Assembly: GCA_017468925.1 (NCBI GenBank)
Contig: JAFUHI010000015.1
Coordinates: 1-64,000 of the forward strand
Source: Bacilli bacterium
Lineage (GTDB): Bacteria > Bacillota_I > Bacilli_A > RFN20 > CAG-826
DNA length: 64,000 nt
Reading direction: 5' to 3'
The position numbers were made by a program, and so were the translations under genes. This document shows, piece by piece, positions 1 through 9,600 of the stretch (positions within the stretch are counted from its first letter, which is position 1; every line of letters starts with the position of its first letter). A model generated the notes under the pieces. That model was not told where the DNA came from and made no database searches. It saw only the letters and a list, made by a program, of their open reading frames with translations.

Positions 1-38
1 CTAATTCTTTCTTCTATGGTAAAATGTGAATAGCTCAT
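1..38 (-). CDS. IS30-family transposase, N-terminal fragment (runs off the window)
   Basis: Only the first 12 codons are inside the window; they read MSYSHFTIEERI, the usual opening of IS30-type transposases just before their helix-turn-helix. A strong Shine-Dalgarno (AGGAGG, 7 nt before the ATG) supports the start. The DDE catalytic domain would lie beyond position 1, so it cannot be said whether the element is intact. Identification rests on a short but characteristic stretch. Confidence 0.65.
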   Translation of the reverse strand, partial: MSYSHFTIEERI

Positions 39-137
39 AAAGAACCTCCTGTGGATAAGTGTCGCAACTATATCTTACACCAGGATTGATATGAGCCTTT
101 ATTTTTGTCTAGAAGTGTTGCACTTGAACGGTAAATT
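1..137 (-). mobile_element. Left part of an IS30-like insertion sequence with candidate terminal repeat
   Basis: The transposase start is preceded by about 75 bp of non-coding sequence ending in AAGTGTTGCACTTGAA at about 113-128, which resembles the terminal inverted repeats of many IS30-family elements. The exact boundary and the other end cannot be seen. The element sits just downstream of the cold-shock gene terminator, a permissive intergenic site. Confidence 0.4.
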
Positions 138-146
138 CACCAATAT

Positions 147-178
147 AGAAAAAACCTAGGCATATAACCTAGGTTAAT
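147..178 (-). terminator. Rho-independent terminator of the cold-shock gene
   Basis: Arms AACCTAGG (153-160) and CCTAGGTT (168-175) form an 8-bp stem with a 7-nt loop; reading on the minus strand it is followed by a run of six T. It lies 15 bp after the csp stop. Confidence 0.8.
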
Positions 179-189
179 CCTATTGTTAA

Positions 190-390
190 TTACTGAATGA
201 CAGTGACGTTTTCAGCGCGGAGCCCTCTTTCAGTCTTTACAGCTTCGTATTCCACTTTGTCGCCGATATTGACGGTTTTATAACCATCCATCTTGATGCT
301 GCTCCAATGGAAGAACGCATCTTGACCGTCGTCACCGGTGATGAAGCCATAACCTTTCTGGGGGTTAAAGTTCTTTACTTTTCCAGTCAT
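190..390 (-). CDS. cspA: Cold-shock protein (CspA/CspB family)
   Basis: A 66-residue single cold-shock domain, the normal length. Both RNA-binding motifs are present: RNP1-like KGYGFITGDDG near residue 12 and RNP2-like DAFFHWSSI near residue 24. It binds single-stranded RNA/DNA as an RNA chaperone in the cytoplasm. An AAGGTAGG Shine-Dalgarno precedes the ATG. It is monocistronic, with its own AT-rich upstream region and terminator, between the str operon and an IS30-like element. The family is certain; cold induction is not shown by the sequence. Confidence 0.95.
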   Translation of the reverse strand: MTGKVKNFNPQKGYGFITGDDGQDAFFHWSSIKMDGYKTVNIGDKVEYEAVKTERGLRAENVTVIQ

Positions 391-524
391 GTTTACCTAC
401 CTTCTCACAAATAATAGACAATTGACTTTTGTATTTTATACATATATTTATGAAAAATTAAAGAAAAATATTTACAATTCACTAAAAATCGTAAGTGCAG
501 GCAACATTATATGAAAAATAAAAA

Positions 525-562
525 TAACAAAAGCAGTCTTACATTATGCAAGGCTGCTTTGT
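525..562 (-). terminator. Terminator of the str operon (after tuf)
   Basis: Arms 530-540 and 550-560 (AAAGCAGTCTT / AAGGCTGCTTT, one T-G pair) form an 11-bp stem with a 9-nt loop, followed on the minus strand by TTTTGTTATTTTTATTTTT. It lies 21 bp beyond the tuf stop. Confidence 0.85.
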
Positions 563-582
563 GTTTAAGATGTTTTCTTCAA

Positions 583-1776
583 TTAATGAAGAATGTCAGA
601 GACGGTACCGGCACCGACGGTTCTGCCACCCTCACGGATGGAGAATTTGGTTCCTTTTTCCAAAGCAACTGGGTGGATCAAGGTAACGGTGAAGGTAACG
701 TTATCGCCTGGCATGACCATATCGGTTCCAGCTGGAAGAGCGATGTCACCAGTGATATCGGTGGTTCTGAAGAAGAATTGTGGTCTGTAACCGTTTAAGA
801 AAGCGGTGTGACGGCCACCTTCGTCTTTTGTCAAAACGTAGACAGCAGCGGTGAATTTGTCATGTGGGACGATGGATCCTGGCTTAGCAAGGACTTGGCC
901 ACGCTCGACCTGGTCTTTGTTGATACCACGGAGAAGAGCACCGACGTTATCGCCGCCAGCAGCGTAGTCAAGGGTCTTACGGAACATTTCCAAACCGGTG
1001 ACAACGGTCTTCTGGGTTGGGCGGATACCAACGATTTCAGCTTCTTCGTTGATTTTGATGGTTCCTCTTTCAACACGTCCGGTGACGACAGTGCCACGAC
1101 CAGAGATTGTCAAGACATCTTCGATTGGCATCAAGAATGGCTTAGCATCATCGCGGACTGGATCTGGGATGTAGGTGTCAAGAGCATCAAGGAGCTCAAG
1201 GATTGGTTTGCAGGCTTCATCATCGATGGAAGCAGCTTCTCCTGCTTTCAACGCGGAGCCACGGATGACTGGGACGTCATCCCCTGGGAAGTCGTATTTG
1301 CTGAGCAAGTCACGGACATCCATTTCGACTAAGTCGATCAACTCTGGGTCATCGACCATATCGCATTTGTTAAGGAAGACGATGATCTGTGGAACACCGA
1401 CCTGACGGGCGAGCAAGACGTGCTCACGGGTCTGAGGCATAACACCATCAGTAGCAGCGACGACAAGAATTGCAGCGTCCATCTGAGCGGAACCCGTGAT
1501 CATGTTCTTGACATAGTCAGCGTGTCCCGGGCAGTCGACGTGGGCGTAGTGTCTATGATCGGTCTCATATTCGATATGAGCGGTGTTGATCGTGATACCA
1601 CGAGCTTTTTCTTCTGGGTTGCTGTCGATGGCATTGTATGCCATTTCTTTTGCCATGCCTTTTTTGGCAAGGACGTGGGTGATGGCCGCGGTCAAGGTTG
1701 TCTTGCCGTGGTCGACGTGACCGATGGTACCAACGTTAACGTGGACACGGTCGCGGTTGAATTTCTCTTTTGCCAT
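583..1776 (-). CDS. tuf: Translation elongation factor Tu
   Basis: EF-Tu carries aminoacyl-tRNA to the ribosome A site as a GTP complex. The 397-residue length is typical. GTPase motifs are all visible: P-loop GHVDHGKT near residue 19, switch-[10 protein letters not shown] near 81, NKCD near 136, and domain II/III to the C-terminus. GGAGG lies about 9 nt before the ATG. It is last in rpsL-rpsG-fusA-tuf, separated from fusA by 96 bp that contain a perfect palindrome. A strong terminator follows. Confidence 0.98.
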   Translation of the reverse strand: MAKEKFNRDRVHVNVGTIGHVDHGKTTLTAAITHVLAKKGMAKEMAYNAIDSNPEEKARGITINTAHIEYETDHRHYAHVDCPGHADYVKNMITGSAQMDAAILVVAATDGVMPQTREHVLLARQVGVPQIIVFLNKCDMVDDPELIDLVEMDVRDLLSKYDFPGDDVPVIRGSALKAGEAASIDDEACKPILELLDALDTYIPDPVRDDAKPFLMPIEDVLTISGRGTVVTGRVERGTIKINEEAEIVGIRPTQKTVVTGLEMFRKTLDYAAGGDNVGALLRGINKDQVERGQVLAKPGSIVPHDKFTAAVYVLTKDEGGRHTAFLNGYRPQFFFRTTDITGDIALPAGTDMVMPGDNVTFTVTLIHPVALEKGTKFSIREGGRTVGAGTVSDILH

Positions 1777-1849
1777 TAGTTTATTCCTCCAAAATGGTTT
1801 ACAAATTATGTTGGCTAATTAATGATAAAGCAAAGGTGCGAATTGTGCA

Positions 1850-1867
1850 ATACTTACAAGTAAGTAT
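1850..1867. promoter_or_regulatory. Perfect 18-bp palindrome in the fusA-tuf intergenic region
   Basis: ATACTTAC-AA-GTAAGTAT is an exact 8-2-8 inverted repeat starting 5 bp after the fusA stop. As RNA it would be a 7-bp hairpin with a 4-nt loop. There is no T-run after it, so it is not a normal terminator; a processing or mRNA-stabilising element that sets tuf above fusA, or a protein-binding site, are alternatives. Confidence 0.5.
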
Positions 1868-1872
1868 CGTAA

Positions 1873-3978
1873 TTATCTGCCTCCAACGCTTGATTTTTTG
1901 ACGATTTCTTCTTGGATGAAACGTGGTGTTTCGCCATAGTGAGAGAACGTCATTGTGAAGTTTCCTCTACCTTGTGTAAGGGAGCGGAGATCGGTGACAT
2001 AGCCAAACATCTCAGCGAGTGGGACCATGGCGCTGACGACTTTGGCGTTTCCGCGTTGAGTCTCATCACCGATTGTGCCTCTTCTACGAGACAAATCACC
2101 GATAACATCACCGTAATACTGCTCTGGAACTGTGACATCGACTTTCATGATAGGCTCCAAGATGACAGGATCACATTTGCCGACTGCGGCTTTTAAAGCC
2201 AAGGATGCGGCGACCTTATAAGCAGCTTCAGAGCTATCGACTTCGTGGTAAGATCCATCGAATAAGGTGGCTTTGATGTCGATTGCTGGGAAGCCAGCGA
2301 TGAGACCTCTAGCAAGAGCATCTTCAAGACCTTGCTGAGTTGGCTTGATGAATTCTTTTGGAACGGTTCCGCCGACGATTGCGTCAACGAATTCGAATCC
2401 TTTGCCTGGATTTGGCTCAAAGCGGATCCAGACATCACCATATTGACCATGACCACCGGACTGTTTGACATAACGTCCTTGGGCTTCCGCGGTTTTGCGG
2501 ATGGTCTCACGGTAATTGACCTGAGGCGCGCCGACATTGACTTCGACTTTGAATTCACGTCTCATACGATCAACCAAGACATCGAGCTGCAATTCGCCTA
2601 CACCAGCGATGATGGTTTGACCAGTCTCGGTGTTGGTGTGGACGCGGAAGGTTGGGTCTTCCTCAGCAAGCTTTTGCAAAGCGACTCCCATCTTCTCCAT
2701 ATCGGCTTTGGTCTTTGGCTCTACAGCTTCTTCCAAAACTGGCTCTGGGAAGACTAATCTTTCGAGAACGACGTCCTTATTGGTGTCGCATAGGGTGTCA
2801 CCAGTCGTAGTGTTCTTAAGTCCCACTACAGCGCCGATTTCTCCAGCGTGCAAGACATTTACTTCTTGGCGGCGGTTGGCGTGCATCAAGACCAAACGGG
2901 CAATACGTTCCTGGGTTCCACGGCTGCTATTTAAGACATAGCTGCCTGATTTCAAGACGCCTTGGTAGACACGGACATAAGCCAAACGGCCGATGAATGG
3001 GTCGGTGGCAATCTTGAAGGCCAAGCCGACGAATGGGGCGTTGTCGGTGCAAACGCATTCCATTGGCTGACCATTCTCTTCACCTTTTTCTCCAGGAATA
3101 TCTAGAGGAGAAGGCAAATAATCGATTACGGCGTCTAGCAATAATTGGACACCTTTGTTTTTGAAGGCTGTTCCGCAGAAGACTGGGAAGAATTTGGCAG
3201 TCAAGGTAGCTTTACGCATGACGGCTTTGATTTCTTCGACAGTTGGCTCTTCTCCTTCAAGAACCTTCATCATGAAGTCATCGTCGAAGGCGGCTAATTT
3301 CTCAAGGAGTTCTTGGTGATAAGCTTCGCACTTGTCTTTGATGTCTTCAGGGATTGGAACTAGATGTGGGGCATCGTCTTTGTTGTCTTTGTCATACATC
3401 CAGGCTTCCATTTTAACGAGGTCAACTTCGCCGATGAATCCGCTCTCTTTTCCGATTGGGTATTGGGCGGCGGCATAAGCGACTTCTAGTCTCTCTTTAA
3501 GAGTTCTTAAGCACATTTCGAAGTCAGCGCCGATCGCGTCCATCTTATTGCAGAAGACAATACGTGGGACGTTATATGTATCAGCCTGTCTCCAAACTGT
3601 TTCAGTCTGTGGTTCGACACCGTTTTTGGAATCCAAGACGGTGACAGCACCATCGAGAACACGGAGAGAACGCTCAACTTCTACTGTGAAGTCGACGTGT
3701 CCCGGGGTGTCGATGATGTTGATACGGTGGCCTTTCCAGAAGCAAGTGGTCGCAGATGAAGTGATGGTGATACCTCTTTCCTGCTCTTGCTCCATCCAGT
3801 CCATGACGGCGGTGCCTTCATGAACCTCACCGATTTTGTGGGTACGGCCGGTGTAATAAAGGATACGCTCGGTGGTCGTTGTTTTTCCGGCATCGATGTG
3901 GGCCATGATACCGATGTTTCTAGTATGAGGAAGGTCGTATGTATCGGCTTCCTGAATCATATTCTCGTCGTTGGCCAT
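1873..3978 (-). CDS. fusA: Translation elongation factor G
   Basis: EF-G is the GTPase that drives ribosomal translocation and, with RRF, recycling. The protein has 701 residues. The P-loop AHIDAGKT is at about 26-33, followed by DTPGHVDF and NKMD; the C-terminal domains IV/V include the [11 protein letters not shown] region. The N-terminus has about ten residues more than common EF-Gs, but the start is fixed by AGGAGG 8 nt before the ATG. It lies 18 bp after rpsG in the str operon. Confidence 0.98.
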   Translation of the reverse strand: MANDENMIQEADTYDLPHTRNIGIMAHIDAGKTTTTERILYYTGRTHKIGEVHEGTAVMDWMEQEQERGITITSSATTCFWKGHRINIIDTPGHVDFTVEVERSLRVLDGAVTVLDSKNGVEPQTETVWRQADTYNVPRIVFCNKMDAIGADFEMCLRTLKERLEVAYAAAQYPIGKESGFIGEVDLVKMEAWMYDKDNKDDAPHLVPIPEDIKDKCEAYHQELLEKLAAFDDDFMMKVLEGEEPTVEEIKAVMRKATLTAKFFPVFCGTAFKNKGVQLLLDAVIDYLPSPLDIPGEKGEENGQPMECVCTDNAPFVGLAFKIATDPFIGRLAYVRVYQGVLKSGSYVLNSSRGTQERIARLVLMHANRRQEVNVLHAGEIGAVVGLKNTTTGDTLCDTNKDVVLERLVFPEPVLEEAVEPKTKADMEKMGVALQKLAEEDPTFRVHTNTETGQTIIAGVGELQLDVLVDRMRREFKVEVNVGAPQVNYRETIRKTAEAQGRYVKQSGGHGQYGDVWIRFEPNPGKGFEFVDAIVGGTVPKEFIKPTQQGLEDALARGLIAGFPAIDIKATLFDGSYHEVDSSEAAYKVAASLALKAAVGKCDPVILEPIMKVDVTVPEQYYGDVIGDLSRRRGTIGDETQRGNAKVVSAMVPLAEMFGYVTDLRSLTQGRGNFTMTFSHYGETPRFIQEEIVKKSSVGGR

Positions 3979-3996
3979 TTTTGTATCCTCCTATAA

Positions 3997-4467
3997 TTAC
4001 CAGCGGAAATGGGCGTAGGCTTTGTTAGCTTCGGCCATCTTGTGGACGTCTTCTTTCTTCTTGATTGAAGCGCCGGTGCCGTTGGCGGCATCAATAATTT
4101 CAGCGGCTAATTTCTCTTCCATCGTCTTCTCGTGACGGAGGCGGGAATAAGTGACTAGCCACCTGAGTCCGAGAGTCTGCTTTCTTGAAGCGGAGACTTC
4201 GACTGGAACCTGATAGTTGGCAGCGCCGATACGGCGAACCTTTAATTCGACATCAGGCATGATGTTGTTGATGGCGGTTGAGAAGACATCGGTTGCTGGT
4301 TTTTGGGTCTTCTCTTCCACGATCTTGAAGGCGTGATAGATGATGGTTTGGGCCGTTCCCCTCTTTCCATCATACATGACGCGGTTGATCAAGCGGGTGA
4401 CGAGCTTGCTGTTATAAACTGGATCTGGCAAGACGTCGCGATGAATTGTGTGTCCTTTGCGTGACAT
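3997..4467 (-). CDS. rpsG: 30S ribosomal protein S7
   Basis: A 156-residue S7 of normal length, starting [11 protein letters not shown]. It nucleates assembly of the 30S head by binding the 3' major domain of 16S rRNA and contacts E-site tRNA. The conserved basic segment ALGLRWLV-like (here TLGLRWLV) and C-terminal YAHFRW are visible. It lies 14 bp after rpsL and just before fusA. In other bacteria S7 is a repressor of the str operon; no S7 site was identified here. Confidence 0.97.
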   Translation of the reverse strand: MSRKGHTIHRDVLPDPVYNSKLVTRLINRVMYDGKRGTAQTIIYHAFKIVEEKTQKPATDVFSTAINNIMPDVELKVRRIGAANYQVPVEVSASRKQTLGLRWLVTYSRLRHEKTMEEKLAAEIIDAANGTGASIKKKEDVHKMAEANKAYAHFRW

Positions 4468-4481
4468 TTTCGCTTACCTCC

Positions 4482-4901
4482 TTATTTGCTCTCTTGCGGC
4501 TTCTTGGTGCCGTAGAGGCTTCTGCCTTGGCGTCTTTTCTCGATGCCTGCGCAGTCTAGGGTGCCACGGATGATGTGATAACGGACACCTGGCAAATCCT
4601 TGACACGGCCGCCACGAATCATGACGGTTGAGTGCTCTTGAAGGTTGTGGCCTTCACCACCGATATAAGCTGTGACCTCATATCCGTTTGATAAACGAAC
4701 ACGAGCGTATTTACGAAGCGCTGAGTTTGGCTTCTTTGGGGTCATCGTGCCGACACGGGTGCAGACTCCGCGTTTTTGGGCCGAGGCTTGATTGGTGGAT
4801 TTCTTTTTGAGGCTGTTCCAGCGACGTCCTAGTGCTGGGGTCTTGGATTTCTTGACCGCACTTTCGCGTCCTTGCCTCACTAATTGGTTAATTGTTGGCA
4901 T
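4482..4901 (-). CDS. rpsL: 30S ribosomal protein S12
   Basis: S12 (139 residues) lies at the decoding centre. The streptomycin-relevant loops read [11 protein letters not shown] and [11 protein letters not shown], both with the wild-type lysines, so no streptomycin-resistance substitution is seen. It is the first gene of the str operon. It follows a strong sigma-A-type promoter and a leader of about 95 nt with an attenuator-like hairpin; AAGGAG precedes the ATG. Confidence 0.97.
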   Translation of the reverse strand: MPTINQLVRQGRESAVKKSKTPALGRRWNSLKKKSTNQASAQKRGVCTRVGTMTPKKPNSALRKYARVRLSNGYEVTAYIGGEGHNLQEHSTVMIRGGRVKDLPGVRYHIIRGTLDCAGIEKRRQGRSLYGTKKPQESK

Positions 4902-4960
4902 TAACTTTTTCTCCTTATCTAACTCTTTTCAATACACTATGTGTACTCTGCTTGGGGCTA

Positions 4961-4984
4961 TAAAAAGACCCTTAGGGTCCTTTA
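4961..4984 (-). terminator. Attenuator-like intrinsic terminator in the rpsL leader
   Basis: Between the str promoter and rpsL, the minus strand reads AAAGGACCC-TAA-GGGTCTTTTT: a stem of up to 9 bp with a 3-nt loop running straight into five T. It is about 60 nt before the rpsL start, so transcription would have to read through it to reach the operon. A second small hairpin (TACAC-TAT-GTGTA) lies just downstream. Confidence 0.65.
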
Positions 4985-4997
4985 ACCGCCGAGGGAG

Positions 4998-5026
4998 AGT
5001 ATAATTTGCAAATTTGTTGTTGTCAA
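4998..5026 (-). promoter_or_regulatory. Sigma-A-type promoter of the str operon
   Basis: On the minus strand TTGACA (5021-5026), a 17-bp spacer and TATACT (4998-5003): a near-consensus housekeeping promoter pointing at rpsL. Confidence 0.85.
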
Positions 5027-5126
5027 TAAGCAACTTATCATCGCAACAATATCTTTTTTGACACGCACGGTTTTGTGTGCATTAAGATATCTATGTTATA
5101 TGGCTAAAATCAATTTCAAAAAATTT

Positions 5127-5603
5127 TTAATTTTGTTGAGGAAAAAGATATTCCAAACCGAATATTGACGCGGATATCACCCCAAGGAAGATAAGGATAT
5201 AAATGGTGATGATAAACACCAGATACATGATTGATAAAATGAGGGCGATGCGCGAAAAGATTTTGTTTTTGATGTTTCTGCTTCTAGCAACACCCAAGGC
5301 ACCGAATATCACCCCAATCAAACCCAAAGAGATGAAAGAGACGATCCAGTATACGAAAGCGGGCCTATCGTACCACATAGGAAGCGAATTGTAGTCAATC
5401 TCCCCATTGGTGAAATAATGCTTATCTCTTTCGCGGTATGGATGTGGTTCTTCTATGACTACCTCTTCTTCCTCCACCCTTTTGGGGTTTGGGTCAACCC
5501 CGCCCGGGGCGAAGTCTGAGGCACTTGGCTGAGAGGCGCCGCATTTGGGGCAAAAGACATCCTCGTCATTCAATTGATTGTCGCATTTAACGCATTTTTT
5601 CAT
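5127..5603 (-). CDS. Zinc-ribbon membrane protein of unknown function
   Basis: 158 residues. The N-terminus is a short zinc ribbon (CVKC at 4-7 and CPKC at 18-21), followed by an acidic linker and two or three hydrophobic helices from about residue 85 to the end. This layout is common in small DUF4190-like or zinc-ribbon membrane proteins of Firmicutes; no specific role can be given. It has no Shine-Dalgarno: the -10-like TATTAT ends 6 nt before the ATG, suggesting a leaderless transcript. It lies between the OhrR operon and the str promoter. Confidence 0.8.
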   Translation of the reverse strand: MKKCVKCDNQLNDEDVFCPKCGASQPSASDFAPGGVDPNPKRVEEEEVVIEEPHPYRERDKHYFTNGEIDYNSLPMWYDRPAFVYWIVSFISLGLIGVIFGALGVARSRNIKNKIFSRIALILSIMYLVFIITIYILIFLGVISASIFGLEYLFPQQN

Positions 5604-5609
5604 GTCTTA

Positions 5610-5639
5610 ATAATAAATAAATATTAGGTATATAGGCAA
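5610..5639 (-). promoter_or_regulatory. Promoter implying a leaderless mRNA for the zinc-ribbon gene
   Basis: Minus strand TTGCCT (5634-5639), 18 bp, TATTAT (5610-5615), then exactly 6 nt (TAAGAC) before the ATG. The expected transcription start coincides with the start codon. Confidence 0.55.
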
Positions 5640-5642
5640 ACA

Positions 5643-6065
5643 TCAAATTATTTTATCTAAAATAAGTCTTAAAGTGATCGCGTCTTCTAGTGAGATATTA
5701 ACGCATTTGCCAATCTCTTGGGGGATAGACAAGGCTTTTTCCCTCAAAGAAGCGCCTTTTTTAGTCAAATACACGTTTAAATATCTAGCGTCTATTCTCG
5801 ACTGGGTTCTTTTTATATACCCTTTTGCCTCAAGTTTCTTGAGCAATGGGGTCAAAGTGCCAGAATCAAGATGAAGCCTTTCGCCTAAATCTTTGACATT
5901 GGTTTCTTTTTTCTCCCACAACACCAGCATCGCTATATATTGTGTGTAAGTCAAATCCAATTCCTTTAAGAACGGTTCATAGTAGCCAACGACTTTCTTT
6001 GCTGCAGCGTATAAAGGAAAACATAATTGGCTATCAAGCTGCAGCGGATCGAATTCTTCTGCCAT
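5643..6065 (-). CDS. ohrR: OhrR-type MarR-family peroxide-sensing repressor
   Basis: A 140-residue winged-helix MarR protein. The redox-sensing cysteine is at residue 15 (QLCFPLYAAA), exactly as in Bacillus OhrR, and the tyrosines that hydrogen-bond it (19, 29, 40) are conserved. A second cysteine at 121 could allow disulfide (two-Cys) signalling. OhrR represses organic-hydroperoxide defence genes until oxidised. Its ATG overlaps the peroxidase stop (TAATG), so translation is coupled. An OhrR-like box sits on the operon promoter, which suggests autoregulation. Confidence 0.88.
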   Translation of the reverse strand: MAEEFDPLQLDSQLCFPLYAAAKKVVGYYEPFLKELDLTYTQYIAMLVLWEKKETNVKDLGERLHLDSGTLTPLLKKLEAKGYIKRTQSRIDARYLNVYLTKKGASLREKALSIPQEIGKCVNISLEDAITLRLILDKII

Positions 6066-6529
6066 TATAAAAGCTTCTCAATATCTTTAGCGATTTTCTC
6101 GGGTTTGGCGAAGGAATTGTATCTCTTGACGAAATTGCCTTCTTTATCGAAAAGGAATTTCTCAAAATTCCATTTGATGTTGCCTTTTTTCTCGCTTTTA
6201 AGATATGTGTATAGAGGCGATTCATTCTCTCCATTCACATCGATTTTCTTGAAACGTGGGAATTTGGTGTTGAATCTCAAAGTGCAGAATTCATGGATTT
6301 CCTCATCGCTTCCCGGAGCTTGCTTGCCAAATTGGTTGCAAGGGAAATCAAGAATCTCGAATCCAGATTCATTGAATCTCTCATAGATTTTTTCCAGCCC
6401 ATCGTATTGTGGGGTGAATCCACAGCCAGTCGCTGTGTTGACGATAAGAAGAGCTTTACCTTTGTATTGCTCGAGTTTCACCTCTTCTCCTTTATTGTTG
6501 AGAACGGTGATTTCATAGATTTTAGCCAT
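6065..6529 (-). CDS. gpx: Glutathione-peroxidase-family thiol peroxidase (Cys type)
   Basis: Reduces hydrogen and organic hydroperoxides; Cys-type bacterial members usually take electrons from thioredoxin. From the chosen start it has 154 residues, with peroxidatic Cys36 in NTATGCGFTPQ, the PCNQFG glutamine motif and the KWNFEKFL tryptophan/asparagine motif of the catalytic tetrad. The start at 6529 is chosen because AAGGAG lies 7 nt upstream; a longer frame exists but lacks a ribosome site and would begin inside the promoter. It is first of a two-gene operon with ohrR. Confidence 0.93.
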   Translation of the reverse strand: MAKIYEITVLNNKGEEVKLEQYKGKALLIVNTATGCGFTPQYDGLEKIYERFNESGFEILDFPCNQFGKQAPGSDEEIHEFCTLRFNTKFPRFKKIDVNGENESPLYTYLKSEKKGNIKWNFEKFLFDKEGNFVKRYNSFAKPEKIAKDIEKLL

Positions 6530-6546
6530 ATTTTTCTCCTTAATAG

Positions 6547-6583
6547 ATTGTATACAATTTATATTATTTCTCCGCATTGTCAA
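6547..6583 (-). promoter_or_regulatory. Promoter and OhrR-like operator of the gpx-ohrR operon
   Basis: Minus strand TTGACA (6578-6583), 16 bp, TAAATT (6556-6561). A perfect 12-bp palindrome ATTGTATACAAT (6547-6558) overlaps the -10/+1 region and matches the core of the Bacillus OhrR operator (AATTGTATACAATT). Binding would block polymerase. Confidence 0.75.
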
Positions 6584-6626
6584 GCAAAAAAAGAAAATAC
6601 CCCGATTCCAATGGATTCGAGGTATA
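6584..6626 (-). terminator. Terminator of the rplK-rpoC operon
   Basis: Arms 6597-6609 and 6613-6625 pair over 13 positions with two imperfect pairs and a 3-nt loop, followed on the minus strand by TTTTCTTTTTTT. It lies 17 bp after the rpoC stop and next to the gpx promoter. Confidence 0.85.
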
Positions 6627-6642
6627 TCTTTTTATTTAGGAA

Positions 6643-9600
6643 TTAGTCTTCCTGGCGGTCATGAGCCTCAATATATTGAGACCTGACTTCCTTCATCGTT
6701 CCTTCAACGCTGAAGGTGGAGAGAACTTCTTTCTCTTCACGCTCGGATAATAATCCGCTGCCAGCTGGGATGAGTTTGCCGGTGATGACATTCTCTTTCA
6801 AGCCATGGAGCGGATCGCTCTTGCCTTTGATGGCGGCATCGGTCAAGACCTTTGTCGTCTCTTGGAATGAGGCGGCGGAGAGGAATGATTCCGAAGCCAA
6901 AGCGGCTTTAGCAATACCCATGACGCATGGCTTTGCCACCGCTGGGCGGCCTCCCGCTAACAAGACTGGCTTATTCGCGGCGGTGAAGGTGTCGATATCA
7001 ACTTTTGTTGATGGAATGAGGTTTGTATCACCGCTGGAGATGATAAGGACTTTCCTTAACATCTGTCTAACGATGATTTCAAGGTGCTTATCGGAGATGC
7101 CGATACCTTGTGTAGCGTAGACCTTACGGATTTCTTTGATCATGTAGACCTCTAATTCGGTAGGATCTGACACAGCGAGCAAGGTTTTTGGATTCTTCGC
7201 GCCTTCGGTGATCTTTCCTCCAGCGATTACCACATCTCCTTTCTCAACACGCAACTTCGAATTGAGAGGGATTGGATATGTGAATGATTCTGGAACAGGA
7301 GATTCTTTTGTCGAAGGAATGAGGCTTTCAACCACAACTTCCTGCGTTCCGTTTGGCTGTTTCTTGATATCGGTGACCTTGCCCTTGAATTTGGCGATGA
7401 TGGCTTCACCATTTGGATTTCTCGCTTCAACAAGCTCTTGGACACGAGGCAAACCTTGAGTGATGTCGCTTCCTGCCATACCACCGGTATGGAAGACACG
7501 CATCGTCAACTGAGTACCTGGCTCACCGATTGATTGAGCGGCCATAATACCGACGGATTCGCCGATATTGACCAGACGTCCGGTAGCCATATTGCGTCCA
7601 TAGCAGTGTTGGCAAACACCATTCTTCGTGCGGCAGGTGAAGATTGAGCGGATCTCGACTTTCTCGATGCCTGCTTTAACGATTTGATTGGCTTGCTCAT
7701 CGCTTATCATGGTGTTAGCAGAGACGATGACTTTGTTAGTATTTGGATCGATGATGTCTCTCATCGCGAAACGGCCAGCAAGACGCTCCTTGAGCGGAGT
7801 GATGATGGAATTTTGAGAGGTATCTCTAATTTCCATGACTTCGAAGCCGTGGTCGCAATGGCAATCGTCTTCTCTAACGATGACATCTTGAGCGACGTCG
7901 ACTAGACGTCTTGTCAAATAGCCAGAGTCGGCTGTTTTCAAAGCGGTATCAGCGCCACCTTTACGGGCACCGTGGGAGTTAATGAAGAACTCCGCGACCT
8001 TCATACCTTCACGGTATGAGGAGATGATAGGCATTTCGATTGTTTCGTTCTTCGGGTTAGCAACCAAACCTTTCATACCGATTAGCTGTTTGAAGTTATC
8101 AGCACTACCACGAGCACCGGAGTCAGCCATAATAACGAGCGGGTTGCGCTTATCTTTGGCTAATAGGTCTTCTACTAACGATTTGATGTAATTGGTGACT
8201 TCTTCCCAGACAGAGCAGACATTCTTATATCTTTCTTTGTCGGTAAGGAAGCCTTCTTCGTATAGTCTATTGATGTTATCGACTTTTAATTGTCCTCTAG
8301 TGACTTCGCCGACTTTGACAACATCTTTTCCATCGAGACGATAGAATACATCTTTCTCGATTTCCTGGAGTCTTCTTTGCAAATGCGGAGTCTTGCCTTT
8401 GATGGCGTGGTTCTTGCGAGCTTCTCTTTCTTCTTCGTTAAGTCTAGCAACGAGTGCTTCGAGGGTTTCACCTTTCTTTGGCTTGACGGATATGACTTGG
8501 TCATATTTGCCATCGATTACTTTGATTTCATCGATTGCGACCGTGACGGCGCAGACGGTTGAATATTTGAAGCCCTGATCTTTGATCTTATCGAGGATAG
8601 CAGAGGTTTTGGAGGCGTGGAAAGAGGTGTCATCATCCGCATATCTCATATCGTATTTGCGGAAGATCATATCGATTATGACACCTAAAGGTTTCTTGGA
8701 GATTGGCTTTTTGACTGGCTCAACCTTATCTTTCTTGATGAGATATTGGGCAAGAGGAGACAAATCGCTATCTTCTTTGTAGTCGCTTCCTAGATAGTCC
8801 ATGACTTCTTTGGCGGAAACGAACCAGCTTTCGATGCCTTTTTGCGAAGACGCCCACTTCTCTGGGACATCATTGATGTAGACGAAATCGTCTGGGAAGA
8901 TCTCGTTGAAGATGATCTTTCCAACGGTTGTGATCAAATATTTGTTTTTGACGCTTTCAGGTAAAGCGGCTTTGGTCAAATCATCGCCGAAAGTCTTATG
9001 GATGGCTTTAGCAGGGATAGCGATCCTGGTGTGGATATGGATATTTCCTGTCTCATAAGCATCTAAGACCTCGGAAACGGAGGCAAAGACCTTGCCTTCT
9101 AAGCTAGCGTATTTTGTATAGAGGTCAGCTTGCTTCTCATTGGCCTCTTTTTCAAGAGGATCGAGAATCTCAATCTTTCTTAAAGCATCGGCTCTTTCAA
9201 GCAAGTTGGCTCTTGTTTCTTCGATGGTTAGATAATAGTTACCCAAAATCATATCCTGCGAAGGAATGACGATTGGCTTACCATCCTTTGGTCCGAGGAT
9301 GTTATTGGAGGCAAGCATCAATTCGAGGGCTTCTTTCTGGGCAGCCTTGCTCAAAGGAACGTGGACTGCCATCTGGTCGCCGTCGAAGTCAGCGTTGAAT
9401 CCGGTACAGACAAGAGGATGCAATCTTATCGCGTGTCCATCAACCAACTTTGGCTGGAAGGCCTGGATACCTAACCTATGAAGGGTTGGAGCGCGGTTGA
9501 GAAGGACTGGGTGCTTGTCGATGATTTCCTCGATGATATCGAAGACAACACTGTCGTATTTATCGATATATTTATCGGCTTGCCTATGGGCGTTCACGAA

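Noticed and set aside
511..1779. Several open frames on the plus strand across tuf
   Set aside because: They are antisense shadows of tuf, with no ribosome sites and compositions explained by the complementary codons. The same applies to plus-strand frames over fusA, rpoB, rpoC and the ribosomal genes.
5068..5098. TTGACA...TAAGAT on the plus strand as a promoter
   Set aside because: The spacer is 19 bp and no plus-strand gene follows; the next genes are on the minus strand.
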